Assembly (NCBI RefSeq): GCF_008629675.1 | Contig: NZ_VWOX01000003.1 | Location: 664,367 to 728,366, forward strand | Reading direction: 5' to 3' | Source: Roseiconus nitratireducens | Lineage (GTDB): Bacteria; Planctomycetota; Planctomycetia; Pirellulales; Pirellulaceae | DNA length: 64,000 nucleotides | Part shown: piece after piece, positions 9,431 to 18,869 of the stretch | Numbering within the stretch: the stretch's first letter is position 1 | Layout: the number at the start of each line of letters is the position of its first letter | Translations under genes and position numbers: made by a program | The notes under the pieces: generated by a model | Told to the model about the DNA's origin: nothing | Seen by the model: the letters and a program-made list of their open reading frames with translations, nothing else | The model's database searches: none

Positions 9431-11164
9431 GTGACTCCTGACTTCCCCAAAGACCCCGCCCAGCTTCGTTCCGCCCGCTGGTTTGCTCCCGACGACATGC
9501 GATCCTTCGGTCACCGCTCGCGGTTGAAGGGGATGGGCTTTGACGACGTGGATTACCAGGACCGGCCGGTGGTCGCGATCCTGAACACGTGGAGCGAAAT
9601 GAACACCTGCCATTCGCACTTTCGCGATCGGGCGTCCGAGGTCCGCCGCGGAATCCTGCAGGCAGGCGGATTCCCGGTGGAGGTTCCGGTGATGTCGCTG
9701 GGCGAGATGATGATGAAGCCCACGACCATGCTGTATCGCAACCTGCTGGCGATGGAGGTCGAGGAAGTTTTGCGCTGCCACCCGATCGACGCGGCGGTGT
9801 TGATGGGCGGATGCGACAAGACCGTCCCGGCGATGCTGATGGGGGCGATCAGCGCCGACATCCCATCGATTTTTTTTCCCGCCGGCCCGATGCTGAAGGG
9901 ACGCTGGAAAAACGAAACGCTGGGCAGCGGTAGCGACGTCTGGAAGTACTGGGATGAACGTGTCGCCGGAAACCTTTGCGACCGCGACTGGAACTGCATC
10001 GAAAACTGTATCGCCCGATCGGCCGGCACCTGCATGACCATGGGGACCGCCAGCACGATGGCATGCGTGACCGAAGCGATGGGCATGTCGCTGGGCGGTG
10101 CCGCTTGCACTCCAGCGGTTTTTGCCGATCACAGCCGCCTGGCCACCCGCACCGGTCGCCTGGCGGTGGAAATGGCTTGGCGAAACCTGAAACCGTCGGA
10201 CGTGCTGTCGCCGGCTTCCATTGAGAACGGCGTCAAAACCTCGCTGGCCATCGGCGGCAGCACCAACGCCATCGTGCACCTGATTGCGATCGCGGGTCGG
10301 CTGGGAATGGAACTGACCCTGCAACGGTTTGACGAGATTTCGCGTTCGACTCCGGTGCTGGCAGACATCCGCCCCGGCGGTCGCTTCTTGATGGAAGACT
10401 TTTACAACGCCGGTGGGCTCCCCGCGCTGCTGTCACGACTGACCGACCTGATCGATACCGACTGCCGCACGGTGTCCGGGATCACGCTGGGCGAACAGAT
10501 TCGGGACGCCGAAGTGATCGACAACGAAGTCATCCGCACGCGTGAGAATCCGGTGTCGGAGGCTGGAGGGACTTGTCTGTTGACCGGCAATCTGGCCCCC
10601 AACGGCTGTGTGATCAAGTCCATTGCGGCCGATCCGAAGTTACTGGTCCACCGTGGACCGGCGGTGGTCTTTGACAATTACCCGGAAATGAAACAACAGC
10701 TGCACGCCCCCGAGTTGGATGTCACCGCGGACAGCGTCTTGATCCTTCGCAACGCCGGACCGCTCGGTGCCCCGGGCTTTCCCGAATGGGGCATGTTGCC
10801 CATCCCGAAAAAGTTGCTGCAGTCGGGAATCCGCGACATGGTTCGCATCAGTGACGCCAGGATGAGCGGGACCAGCTACGGAACGTGCGTATTGCACATC
10901 GCGCCCGAGAGCGCCGCCGGCGGCCCCCTGGCGCATGTCCACACCGGGGACATGATTGAAATCGATGTCCCGAATCGACGGATCCACTGGGACGTCTCCG
11001 ATGACGAAATCCGAAAGCGACGGGACGCCAAACCGGTCACCAAACCCGTTCCCGAACGTGGCTATGGACGGTTGTATGCCAAGCACGTCACCCAGGCTGA
11101 CCAGGGTTGCGACTTTGACTTTCTGGTCGGGCGGTCCCCCGGGCAGGAGCCTGGCATTCACTAG
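9431..11164 (+). CDS. IlvD/Edd-family dehydratase, sugar-acid (arabinonate/xylonate) type
   Basis: The 577-residue protein belongs to the Fe-S, Mg-dependent IlvD/Edd family. Cysteines expected to hold the cluster are in MNTCHSHF, MGGCDKTVPAML and SAGTCMTMGTASTMACVTE, and the C-terminal barrel has RISDARMSGTSYGTCVLHIA. The N-terminal wording (LNTWSEMNTCHSHFRDRASE, then SLGEMMMKPTTMLYRN) is closer to L-arabinonate, D-xylonate or related aldonate dehydratases than to biosynthetic dihydroxyacid dehydratase. It would convert an aldonic acid to a 2-keto-3-deoxy acid in sugar catabolism. The start is GTG at 9431, with GGAAAG seven bases upstream; the frame is open further up but overlaps glnE. Exact substrate is unknown. 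Confidence 0.88.
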   Translation: MTPDFPKDPAQLRSARWFAPDDMRSFGHRSRLKGMGFDDVDYQDRPVVAILNTWSEMNTCHSHFRDRASEVRRGILQAGGFPVEVPVMSLGEMMMKPTTMLYRNLLAMEVEEVLRCHPIDAAVLMGGCDKTVPAMLMGAISADIPSIFFPAGPMLKGRWKNETLGSGSDVWKYWDERVAGNLCDRDWNCIENCIARSAGTCMTMGTASTMACVTEAMGMSLGGAACTPAVFADHSRLATRTGRLAVEMAWRNLKPSDVLSPASIENGVKTSLAIGGSTNAIVHLIAIAGRLGMELTLQRFDEISRSTPVLADIRPGGRFLMEDFYNAGGLPALLSRLTDLIDTDCRTVSGITLGEQIRDAEVIDNEVIRTRENPVSEAGGTCLLTGNLAPNGCVIKSIAADPKLLVHRGPAVVFDNYPEMKQQLHAPELDVTADSVLILRNAGPLGAPGFPEWGMLPIPKKLLQSGIRDMVRISDARMSGTSYGTCVLHIAPESAAGGPLAHVHTGDMIEIDVPNRRIHWDVSDDEIRKRRDAKPVTKPVPERGYGRLYAKHVTQADQGCDFDFLVGRSPGQEPGIH

Positions 11165-11191
11165 CGCCACGCGGCCAACGACGCGTCGACA

Positions 11192-11758
11192 TCAACCGCG
11201 ATCACCGCGTGAGAACGGCTGGCGTCCCTCACCGGCCAGATACGCCGTGGCCGCCCCGCCAATCAGCCCGCAAAGATGTCCGTCCCAGCTGATCGGGGCC
11301 CCCGAGCTGGGCAAAATGCCTGACAGTAACGTTCCGCCGAACAGGATCCCCACCGCAATCGCCACCGCGATGGGGATGGGACTTCGGCGGACCAATCCGC
11401 CGACAAGAAAAAAACCGACCAGCCCAAAAACCAATCCGCTGGCCCCGACGTGGTTGGCGTTTCGCCCGAACAACCACAGCAGCGCCGCGCCGACCAGGTA
11501 CATCACGACCAGCAGCATCCACGGCGATCGGCGACTCGCGACCAGCAATGCCAACAGAATCACCAACGACACGGAGTTGCTGAACAGGTGACTGAAGTCG
11601 GCGTGCAGGAACGGCATGAACAGGATGCCGGCCAAGCCATCCCATGTTCGCGGTTGCAACCCATAGTCCGTCAACCGGTACGGGATCGTCGCGTCGACGA
11701 TGCGCACCAACCACATCGCCAGCAGCAACACGCCGATCCAGTAGAATTCCTTTCGCAT
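11192..11758 (-). CDS. Rhomboid-family intramembrane serine protease
   Basis: A 188-residue, six-helix membrane protein with the rhomboid signature: HLFSN (H57 and N61) in the second helix region, the catalytic serine S107 in GASGLVFG, and H161 in WDGHLCGLIGG. These residues form the Ser-His dyad that cuts transmembrane substrates inside the inner membrane. There is no extra N-terminal or C-terminal domain. It is convergent with the dehydratase (27 bp between stops) and divergent from the alcohol dehydrogenase. Substrate unknown. Confidence 0.9.
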   Translation of the reverse strand: MRKEFYWIGVLLLAMWLVRIVDATIPYRLTDYGLQPRTWDGLAGILFMPFLHADFSHLFSNSVSLVILLALLVASRRSPWMLLVVMYLVGAALLWLFGRNANHVGASGLVFGLVGFFLVGGLVRRSPIPIAVAIAVGILFGGTLLSGILPSSGAPISWDGHLCGLIGGAATAYLAGEGRQPFSRGDRG

Positions 11759-11811
11759 CCGACTTTGTGATGGTCCATGCAGTTGCCGCCACGATCTTGC
11801 GCGACCTAGCG

Positions 11812-11880
11812 TGGCTTGGCTGGTTTGGGCTTAGCTGGCAGGGGGTTGGCTAGTATGGGCTTGGCTGGCAAGAGCTTGCC
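11812..11880 (+). repeat. Degenerate tandem repeat of GGCTTGGCTGG type
   Basis: Within about 70 bp the words GGCTTGGCTGG, GGCTTAGCTGG, GGTTGGCTAG and GGCTTGGCTGG follow each other in the spacer between the divergent rhomboid and dehydrogenase genes. Only the pattern is seen; it may be slippage-prone spacer DNA or a binding-site cluster. Confidence 0.5.
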
Positions 11881-11980
11881 AATTCCGATCGCGGTCGACC
11901 TATCCTATCACGCCGTCGGACGGACGGCCGGACCGTTCGCGTGTGATACTCCACCGATTTCTTGCAATCCGACGACAACC

Positions 11981-12955
11981 ATGCACGCCATCACGCTCGA
12001 TGCGGGAACCCTCCGTTTTCGCGATGATTATCCCCTGCCAACGCCAGGCGAGCAGGAATCACTGGTGCGCGTGATCCAAGCGGGCGTGTGCGAGACAGAC
12101 CTGCAATTGGCACGTGGCTACATGGGCTTCAGCGGCGTCCCGGGGCATGAGTTCGTGGGCATCGCGGAGACCGGCGGTCACGCTGGTCGGCGAGTCGTCG
12201 GGGAGATTAATTGCAGTTGCGGTCAATGCGCCACCTGCCAGGCCGGACGTCCCACCCATTGCCCCCACCGAACCGTCGTTGGGATCGATCGCCACGACGG
12301 AGCCTTTGCACAGTGGCTTGCCATTCCGGAATCCAACTTGCACGCGGTTCCCGAATCGGTCAGCGACGACCAGGCGGTCTTCGTCGAACCCCTTGCGGCC
12401 GCCTTTCAGATCACCGATCAGGTTGACATCACCAAGTCGGATCGTGTGGCCGTGATCGGCGACGGACGCCTCGGGTTCCTCTCCGCACAGGTTCTGTCAC
12501 TCCACAGCGAACACGTGACGGTGTTCGGAAAACATCAACACAAACTCGCACGCTTCGCCGACAAGGGCCAATCCGTCGCCACAGTCGCGGCGCCGGACCC
12601 GGCAGATCTGCCACACCATGCGTTTGATGTGGTTGTCGATTGCACCGGATCGACGACCGGATTGGGCATGGCGGTACAGCTGGTCCGACCTCGCGGGACG
12701 GTGGTGCTGAAAACGACCGTCGCCGGAACGCATGAACTGTCATTGGCGGCGATCGTGATCGACGAAATCAACTTGGTCGGATCGCGTTGCGGCCCGTTTG
12801 ACAAGGCCATGGATGCCCTGCAGACCGGCGTCATCGATGTCGACGGATTGATCACGAATCGCTTCCGGCTCGATCAGGTGGAGCAAGCGTTCCACTCGGC
12901 GACCCAACCGAATTCGTTCAAGGTCGTGTTTGACATCGGCTCCGATCCCCAATAG
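11981..12955 (+). CDS. Zinc-dependent medium-chain alcohol dehydrogenase (threonine/sorbitol dehydrogenase-like)
   Basis: The 324-residue protein has the medium-chain dehydrogenase fold. Catalytic zinc ligands are C37 (AGVCETDLQL), H56/E57 (VPGHEFVG) and E136 (FVEPLAAAF). The structural zinc set is complete: C80, C83, C86 and C94 in CSCGQCATCQAGRPTHC. A nucleotide-binding Rossmann segment starts near residue 150 (VAVIGDGRLGFLSAQVL); the usual GxGxxG reads GDGRLG. The ATG at 11981 gives the normal family N-terminus. It is slightly shorter than the usual 340-350 residues. The enzyme would oxidise an alcohol with NAD(P) in the cytoplasm; the substrate cannot be told. It precedes the sulfatase gene by about 150 bp. 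Confidence 0.88.
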   Translation: MHAITLDAGTLRFRDDYPLPTPGEQESLVRVIQAGVCETDLQLARGYMGFSGVPGHEFVGIAETGGHAGRRVVGEINCSCGQCATCQAGRPTHCPHRTVVGIDRHDGAFAQWLAIPESNLHAVPESVSDDQAVFVEPLAAAFQITDQVDITKSDRVAVIGDGRLGFLSAQVLSLHSEHVTVFGKHQHKLARFADKGQSVATVAAPDPADLPHHAFDVVVDCTGSTTGLGMAVQLVRPRGTVVLKTTVAGTHELSLAAIVIDEINLVGSRCGPFDKAMDALQTGVIDVDGLITNRFRLDQVEQAFHSATQPNSFKVVFDIGSDPQ

Positions 12956-13107
12956 GCAGCTGGAACCAACCGATTTCCGAGTCCGGAAACGAACGGGGCG
13001 GGGCGTCCCCCGCGCCGGCCATGGATTATTCTGACGCATCCGCGTCGGCGACTCCCCCGTTTCTCGACACTTCCCCGTTTCCCGACCAATCGATGACCTG
13101 TGATCTT

Positions 13108-14811
13108 ATGAAATTCCGTCTGCTCGCGGCGTTGCTGTTCCTGGCTTCCTCCGCAGCCGCGCTCGCCGCGGATCCTCCCCCGAACATCATTTACATCATG
13201 TCCGACGACATGGGGTTTTCGGACATTGGCTGCTATGGCAGCGAGATCAACACGCCGAATCTGGATGCCTTGGCCGCCGACGGCCTTCGCTACACGCAGT
13301 TCTACAACACGGCCCGATGCTGCCCCACGCGAGCGAGCCTGATCAGCGGGCTGTACCCGCACCAGGCCGGCGTGGGACACATGATGAACGACCGCGGCTA
13401 CGACGGTTATCGCGGCGACCTGAACCGGAACTGCGTGACGATTGCCGAAGCGCTCAAATCGGCCGGGTATCGCGCTTACATGTCTGGAAAATGGCACGTC
13501 ACCAAGGCCACCCAACCGAAGTCCGAAGCCGACAAACACAACTGGCCGCTGCAACGCGGATTCGATCGCTTCTACGGGACCATTCACGGTGCGGGAAGCT
13601 TCTACGACCCGAACACGTTGACGCGGGACAACCAGTACATCTCACCCCACGCCGATCCGGAATACGGCCCCGATCAATGGCCCGGTGAAACGTATTACTA
13701 CACCGACGCGATTTCGGATCACGCCGTCCGTTTCATCAAAGAACACCACGAACAAACTGCCGATGCACCGTTCTTCATGTACGTCGCCTACACGGCGGCG
13801 CACTGGCCGATGCACGCCCTGGAAAAAGACATCCAACGCTATGCCGGAAAGTACGATGCGGGATACGACGCCATCCGGCAGGCACGCTACGAGAAACTCA
13901 TTTCGCTTGGTCTGATTGACGCGGACGCGACCACGCTATTCCCAATTGATCCCGCAGCCAAGGAACGCGAGTTTTGGGAATGGGACAAGCGGAACATGGA
14001 AGTGTACGCCGCCATGATCGACAACATGGACCAGGGGATTGGGCGAATCGTTCAATCGCTTCGCGAAACCGGGCAACTGGATTCAACTTTGTTGTGCTTC
14101 TTCCAGGACAACGGCGGATGCGCCGAGCAGTATGGGCGCCGTGGCAAAGCGGCTCCACGAAACTCTGAACCAACGATGCCGCCGATGGCCGACAGTGACC
14201 TGCAGCCACGCATGGAACCGCAGCAGACGAGGGATGGGTACCCCGTTCGCACGGGCAGAGGAGTCATGGCGGGCCCACCCGACACCTACATCGCTTACGG
14301 GAAAGCTTGGGCAACCGTCTCCAACACGCCATTCCGCGAGTACAAACACTTCACACACGAGGGCGGGATCTCAACGCCGCTGATCGTGCATTGGCCTGAC
14401 CAGGTGAAACGTGCCGGAAAATTGGAGCAGACTCCCGCCCACTTGATCGACCTGATGGCCACTGCGGTGGACGTCTCCGGTGCGGAGTACCCGAAAACCT
14501 CTCATGACGGCCAACCGATCAAACCCATGGAAGGCGTCAGCCTGGCTCCAACGTTTTCGGGAAAAGCGATCGATCGCGAGGCTATTTTCTGGGAGCACGA
14601 AGGGAATCGAGCGGTTCGCAATGGAGACTACAAGCTGGTGGCCAAAGGGGCGAAGGGCTCGTGGGAGCTGTACAACATTGCCCAAGATCGCAGCGAACAG
14701 ACCGACTTGGCGGAGGAGCACCCGGAAGTGGTCGAAAAGCTGGCCAAGCAATGGGAAGCCTACGCACGTCGGGCAAACGTTCTGCCGTTGAATCCGAAAC
14801 GTGGCAAGTGA
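13108..14811 (+). CDS. Secreted sulfatase (arylsulfatase family, formylglycine type)
   Basis: The ATG at 13108 gives a 567-residue protein with a clean signal peptide (MKFRLLAALLFLASSAAALA). The mature part starts with the alkaline-phosphatase-fold metal site NIIYIMSDDMGFSDIGCYG (D33, D34). The CxPxR motif that is matured to formylglycine is C71-C-P-T-R75, and further conserved pieces are SGKWHVTK and FFQDNGG. The enzyme should hydrolyse sulfate esters, probably from marine polysaccharides, outside the cytoplasm. Planctomycetes carry many such paralogues. It needs a formylglycine-generating enzyme encoded elsewhere. The frame is open to 13021, but that extension would bury the signal peptide. 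Confidence 0.95.
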   Translation: MKFRLLAALLFLASSAAALAADPPPNIIYIMSDDMGFSDIGCYGSEINTPNLDALAADGLRYTQFYNTARCCPTRASLISGLYPHQAGVGHMMNDRGYDGYRGDLNRNCVTIAEALKSAGYRAYMSGKWHVTKATQPKSEADKHNWPLQRGFDRFYGTIHGAGSFYDPNTLTRDNQYISPHADPEYGPDQWPGETYYYTDAISDHAVRFIKEHHEQTADAPFFMYVAYTAAHWPMHALEKDIQRYAGKYDAGYDAIRQARYEKLISLGLIDADATTLFPIDPAAKEREFWEWDKRNMEVYAAMIDNMDQGIGRIVQSLRETGQLDSTLLCFFQDNGGCAEQYGRRGKAAPRNSEPTMPPMADSDLQPRMEPQQTRDGYPVRTGRGVMAGPPDTYIAYGKAWATVSNTPFREYKHFTHEGGISTPLIVHWPDQVKRAGKLEQTPAHLIDLMATAVDVSGAEYPKTSHDGQPIKPMEGVSLAPTFSGKAIDREAIFWEHEGNRAVRNGDYKLVAKGAKGSWELYNIAQDRSEQTDLAEEHPEVVEKLAKQWEAYARRANVLPLNPKRGK

Positions 14812-14867
14812 TCCGAGCCCAATGCGTGTCATTGGCAACGCCCCACACCCATTCAAAAGTGCGAGAA

Positions 14868-14898
14868 GAATTCACCCTCCCGCCGGGAGGGTGAATTC
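14868..14898. terminator. Perfect 15-bp-arm palindrome downstream of sulfatase
   Basis: Arms 14868-14882 and 14884-14898 are exact inverse complements around a single base; each arm begins or ends in GAATTC and contains CACCCTCCCG. It lies 57 bp after the sulfatase stop and is followed by a short T run (GTTTTTA, near 14910). It can act as an intrinsic terminator; its symmetry also fits a dispersed palindromic element, since related GGAGGGTGAA words occur in other spacers here. Confidence 0.6.
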
Positions 14899-15057
14899 AG
14901 AAAAGCACGTTTTTACCGGCTCGGAAAACTGCACGACCTCCGGCAAAGTGATTTCTGGCGGGCTCCGTCTGCTGGACGCGCCACGGGTGTCCCGCCAACA
15001 TGCAAGCTAGACTTCGTCTCCGTCCTTTCATTGACCGCGATCTCCAACAATTGATTC

Positions 15058-18000
15058 ATGGCCGCCAAAATCTTGATCCGAGTCTTGCTGCTACCCGTCG
15101 CATTGCACGCGTGCCTGGTCGCCTGGCCGGACCGTCCAGCCGAAGGCGCCTCGCCAGACGCGACTTCAGAAGCCACCTCGTCGACCGAAGCCGACTCCAA
15201 CCCGGCCGAAGACAAAGCCGGGCAGAACAAGTCGGACAAGGACTGGGACGTGGACTCGCCGCCCGGCCCCAATCGTCGCCAGCCGATCGATTGTGACACC
15301 GGCACTTGGATGAACCTGGACGTGAGCCCCGACGGTCAGTCGATCACGTTTGACCTGCTTGGCGACGTCTACGTGATGCCGATCACGGGGGCCGACGGGA
15401 CCGAGGCGACCGGTGGTCAATTCCCAAAGAACTTAACCGATTCCGTTGCCTGGGACATGCAGCCCCGGTTCAGTCCTGACGGGAACTGGATCGCCCTGAC
15501 AAGCGATCGAACGGGTCGCGGCGGAAAGGGCGGCGACAACGTTTGGATCATGGCCCGTGACGGGTCCAAACCGCAGCAGGTCACCAGCGAAACGTTTCGT
15601 CTACTTTGCAGCCCGACCTGGTCACCCGACGGACAATACCTTGTCGCGCGGAAGCACTTCACCAGCCGCCGGTCGCTGGGCGCTGGCGAAATGTGGATGT
15701 ATCACCGGGACGCGATTCACAGCGGTGCCACCGCCGGGGTCCAACTGACCAAGCGCCCCAACGATCAGAAGGACGTCAATGAGCCCGTCTTCTCACCCGA
15801 CGGACGCTACCTGTATTACAGCCAAGACGTCACGCCGGGAGACACCTTTGAGTACAACAAGGACTCGCACAAAGGGATCTATGCGATCAAGCGTTTGGAC
15901 CTGCAGGAAGGTTCAACCGAGACGCTGATCCGCGGACCCGGCGGGGCCTGCCGACCGGCTCCCTCGCCGGACGGAAAAACCTTGGCGTTCGTCCGCCGTG
16001 TCGGTGCCAAAACCGGGCTGCATCTGTTCGATTTGCAGTCGGGCGCCATCCGATTGGTTTACGACGATCTGGAACGTGACATGCAAGAAGCATGGGCGAT
16101 TCACGGGGTGTACACGGGATACGACTGGACTCCTGATGGCCAGGGCATTGTCGTCTGGGCCAAGGGAAAGATCCGTCGCATCGATGTCGCCGACGGAACG
16201 ATGCAAGTCATCCCGTTTCGAATCAAAGAACAGCGGACGGTGCAACCGGCGGTGCGTCACCAGATCCCGGTGGCGAAAGATCGGTTCGACGTCAAGATGC
16301 TACGCGACGTCAGCGTGTCGCCAAGCGGCGATCAGGTTGTCTACCAGGCGCTCGGCCATCTTTATTTGCGTGCTCTTCCCGATGGGGAACCGGTGCGGCT
16401 GACCGACCAGCAGACTCACTTCGAATTCTCGCCCAGTTTTTCACGCGACGGTCGCTACATCGTTTACACGACCTGGAACGATCAATCGTTGGGGACGATT
16501 CGGGTGGCGTCGAGCGATCCCGCCGCAAGCGAGAACTGGATCGTCAGCGAACAGCCCGGGCATTTCCTGAACCCGGTGTTCACGCCCGACGGCAGCCAAA
16601 TCGTGTACGAGAAACGCGGCGGCGGCCGAATCCGGTCCCCGCTTTGGTCCCGTCAGCAGGGCATCTACGTCGCGCCGACCCGCGGCGGTCCGCCACGCTT
16701 GGTCACCGAGGACGGCGTCAACCCACAGTTTGGAAGTTCCGGCGACCGTTTATTTCTGACGCGACGCAATCAGGAAAAAGACGCCGATAATGTCACGCTG
16801 TGCTCGGTGGATCTCCAGGGCCATGACGTGCGCACCCACTACCGCAGCGACTGGGCAACGGACTTTCGTGTTTCTCCGGACGGCCAATCGGTCGCCTTGA
16901 TCGAACGTTATCACGTATTCCTGGCTCCCTTCGTGCAGTCGCCGAGCCCGATCCAAGTCGGCCCGGATGGCAAGGGTGTTCCCACGGCCAAGGTCAGCGA
17001 CCAGGCCGGTGATTTCATCCATTTTTCCGGCGATGGAAAAACACTGCATTGGAGCTTGGGTCCGGAACTGTTCAGCGTCGACGTGTCCCGGGAAATGACC
17101 GCATTGATGCGGGGCGATGAGAGCGATTCCCAAGACGCGGCTGGCGAAAAGTCCGAACCGACGGCGGACTCAACCGACCAGCCACAATCCGTCGCGATTG
17201 GTTTTTCCCATCCCCACGCCAAACCGGAAGGATCGGTCGCGTTGATCGGAGGACGGGTGCTGACCATGGGTTCGCAAGGCGTGCTGGAAAATGCCACCGT
17301 TTTGATCCGTGGAAACCGGATCGAGGCGGTTGGCCCCGCCGATCAGATTCAAATTCCCGATTCGGCCACGCGGATCGAATTGAAAGGGCAAATCGTGCTG
17401 CCCGGATTCATCGACACACACGCCCACGGCGCGCAGGCGACTCACGGAATCACTCCACAGCACAACTGGCTGGACTACGCTCGGCTGGCCTTCGGGGTGA
17501 CCACGATCCACGACCCCAGCAACGACACCCACAGCATTTTCGCGGCCAGCGAAATGACGAAAGCAGGACTGATCAACGCGCCCCGCACTTTCTCAACCGG
17601 AACGATTTTGTACGGAGCGACCGGGGCCGCAAAGGCGGAAATCGACAGCTTGTCCGATGCCGAATTTCATTTGCGTCGGATGAAGGCCGTTGGAGCCTTC
17701 ACCGTCAAGAGCTACAATCAGCCGCGGCGTGACCAGCGTCAGCAAGTGCTCACCGCGGCGCGGAAGCTGAACATGATGGTCGTCCCCGAAGGCGGATCCA
17801 CGTTCATGCACAACATGTCCATGATCGTCGACGGGCATACCGGAATCGAACACACGTTACCGGTTCAAACCGCATACGACGACGTCATGGATTTGTGGCG
17901 AGACACGGGCGTCGGCTACACACCGACGCTGAACGTTGCCTACGGTGGACTCTCGGGCGAGCAGTACTGGTACCAGATTGATGACCTGTGGTTGCACACC

Positions 18001-18534
18001 CGGCTGCAAACTTTCATTCCCCCCGACGTGCTCAACCCGCGAGCCCGGCGGCGCGAGAAGTCTCCCCTGGAAGACTACAACCACATCCGGGTTGCCGAAA
18101 TCGCTCGCCAGGTCGTCGAACAAGGCGGTCTGGTCCAAGCCGGTGGTCACGGACAGTTGCCCGGCATCTGCACGCACTGGGAAATGTGGAGTTTCGTCCA
18201 GGGCGGCATGACGCCGATGCAAGCCCTGCAGTGTGGCACGATCAACGGAGCCAAGTACCTCGGCCTGGACGGAGACCTTGGATCACTTGAGGCCGGTAAA
18301 TTGGCCGACGTGATCGTGTTGCGTTCCGGCGCCGACCCGAGCAAGAACATTCGCGATAGCGAGAAAGTGCAATACGTCATCGCCAACGGCCAAGTGTTCG
18401 AGGCGGATCGCATGAATCGCTTCGGCGATGCCGCGCCCCGGCCGCCATTCTTCTGGGATCAGGCAGGCGGCATTTCGTCCACCGTTCCCGCCGATGACGC
18501 ATTCGGTTGCAGTTGCCATCGCGGCCGCCAGTGA
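15058..18534 (+). CDS. Exported TolB-like beta-propeller/amidohydrolase fusion protein
   Basis: A 1158-residue protein with an N-terminal export signal, then about 600 residues of WD40-like/PD40 propeller repeats (recurring SPDG: VSPDGQSITF, FSPDGNWIAL, WSPDGQYLV, FSPDGRYLYY). From about residue 720 there is a metal-dependent amidohydrolase: GQIVLPGFIDTHAHG with H788 and H790, a likely carbamylated lysine K884 (FTVKSYNQPR), and DGHTGIEHTLP. The position where most relatives show a metal-binding Asp reads GGHGQLPG. The C-terminus has LGSLEAGKLADVIVL, a hallmark of the family. It may hydrolyse a cyclic amide or peptide in the periplasm, with the propeller for binding. This fused layout is known in several bacterial phyla; the substrate is unknown. 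The gene stands alone. Confidence 0.88.
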   Translation: MAAKILIRVLLLPVALHACLVAWPDRPAEGASPDATSEATSSTEADSNPAEDKAGQNKSDKDWDVDSPPGPNRRQPIDCDTGTWMNLDVSPDGQSITFDLLGDVYVMPITGADGTEATGGQFPKNLTDSVAWDMQPRFSPDGNWIALTSDRTGRGGKGGDNVWIMARDGSKPQQVTSETFRLLCSPTWSPDGQYLVARKHFTSRRSLGAGEMWMYHRDAIHSGATAGVQLTKRPNDQKDVNEPVFSPDGRYLYYSQDVTPGDTFEYNKDSHKGIYAIKRLDLQEGSTETLIRGPGGACRPAPSPDGKTLAFVRRVGAKTGLHLFDLQSGAIRLVYDDLERDMQEAWAIHGVYTGYDWTPDGQGIVVWAKGKIRRIDVADGTMQVIPFRIKEQRTVQPAVRHQIPVAKDRFDVKMLRDVSVSPSGDQVVYQALGHLYLRALPDGEPVRLTDQQTHFEFSPSFSRDGRYIVYTTWNDQSLGTIRVASSDPAASENWIVSEQPGHFLNPVFTPDGSQIVYEKRGGGRIRSPLWSRQQGIYVAPTRGGPPRLVTEDGVNPQFGSSGDRLFLTRRNQEKDADNVTLCSVDLQGHDVRTHYRSDWATDFRVSPDGQSVALIERYHVFLAPFVQSPSPIQVGPDGKGVPTAKVSDQAGDFIHFSGDGKTLHWSLGPELFSVDVSREMTALMRGDESDSQDAAGEKSEPTADSTDQPQSVAIGFSHPHAKPEGSVALIGGRVLTMGSQGVLENATVLIRGNRIEAVGPADQIQIPDSATRIELKGQIVLPGFIDTHAHGAQATHGITPQHNWLDYARLAFGVTTIHDPSNDTHSIFAASEMTKAGLINAPRTFSTGTILYGATGAAKAEIDSLSDAEFHLRRMKAVGAFTVKSYNQPRRDQRQQVLTAARKLNMMVVPEGGSTFMHNMSMIVDGHTGIEHTLPVQTAYDDVMDLWRDTGVGYTPTLNVAYGGLSGEQYWYQIDDLWLHTRLQTFIPPDVLNPRARRREKSPLEDYNHIRVAEIARQVVEQGGLVQAGGHGQLPGICTHWEMWSFVQGGMTPMQALQCGTINGAKYLGLDGDLGSLEAGKLADVIVLRSGADPSKNIRDSEKVQYVIANGQVFEADRMNRFGDAAPRPPFFWDQAGGISSTVPADDAFGCSCHRGRQ

Positions 18535-18869
18535 CCGTCACGCCGGTTAGACGAACTTTGCCAAATGAGCGGACGATGCGGCCGGTGGACGGCTTGACGC
18601 CGCTTCCACCGGATCGGATTCCCGCCAAAAACCTCTTCGTTGATCGCGCGCGTTCTACCGCGTCCTAGATTTCGCGTAACGGGTGGGGCAGGATCGCCGT
18701 CGGGATTCGAGAAATTGCCTGCGTGGTAACGCGTCTCCGACGAGATCAACTGCGCGCTCACGGCGCTTTGCCAATCACTTGCGCGCCGACTGGCAGGCAA
18801 CGGCGGAGCAGTGAAACATCCGATCGATACACCGTTCTGCGGCGTCGTTGACGTCCGGCGCGGTCGTGA
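18535..18869. other. Gene-free spacer upstream of the Amt-kinase gene
   Basis: About 335 bp with no convincing open frame, hairpin or repeat. The promoter of the downstream sensor kinase should lie here. I looked for a sigma-54 type GG-N10-GC pair, which nitrogen genes often use, and found none that convinced me. Confidence 0.45.

Noticed and set aside
7942..9498. 518-codon open frame on the minus strand opposite glnE
   Set aside because: It is the antisense shadow of a well-conserved GlnE C-terminal half and shows no domain.
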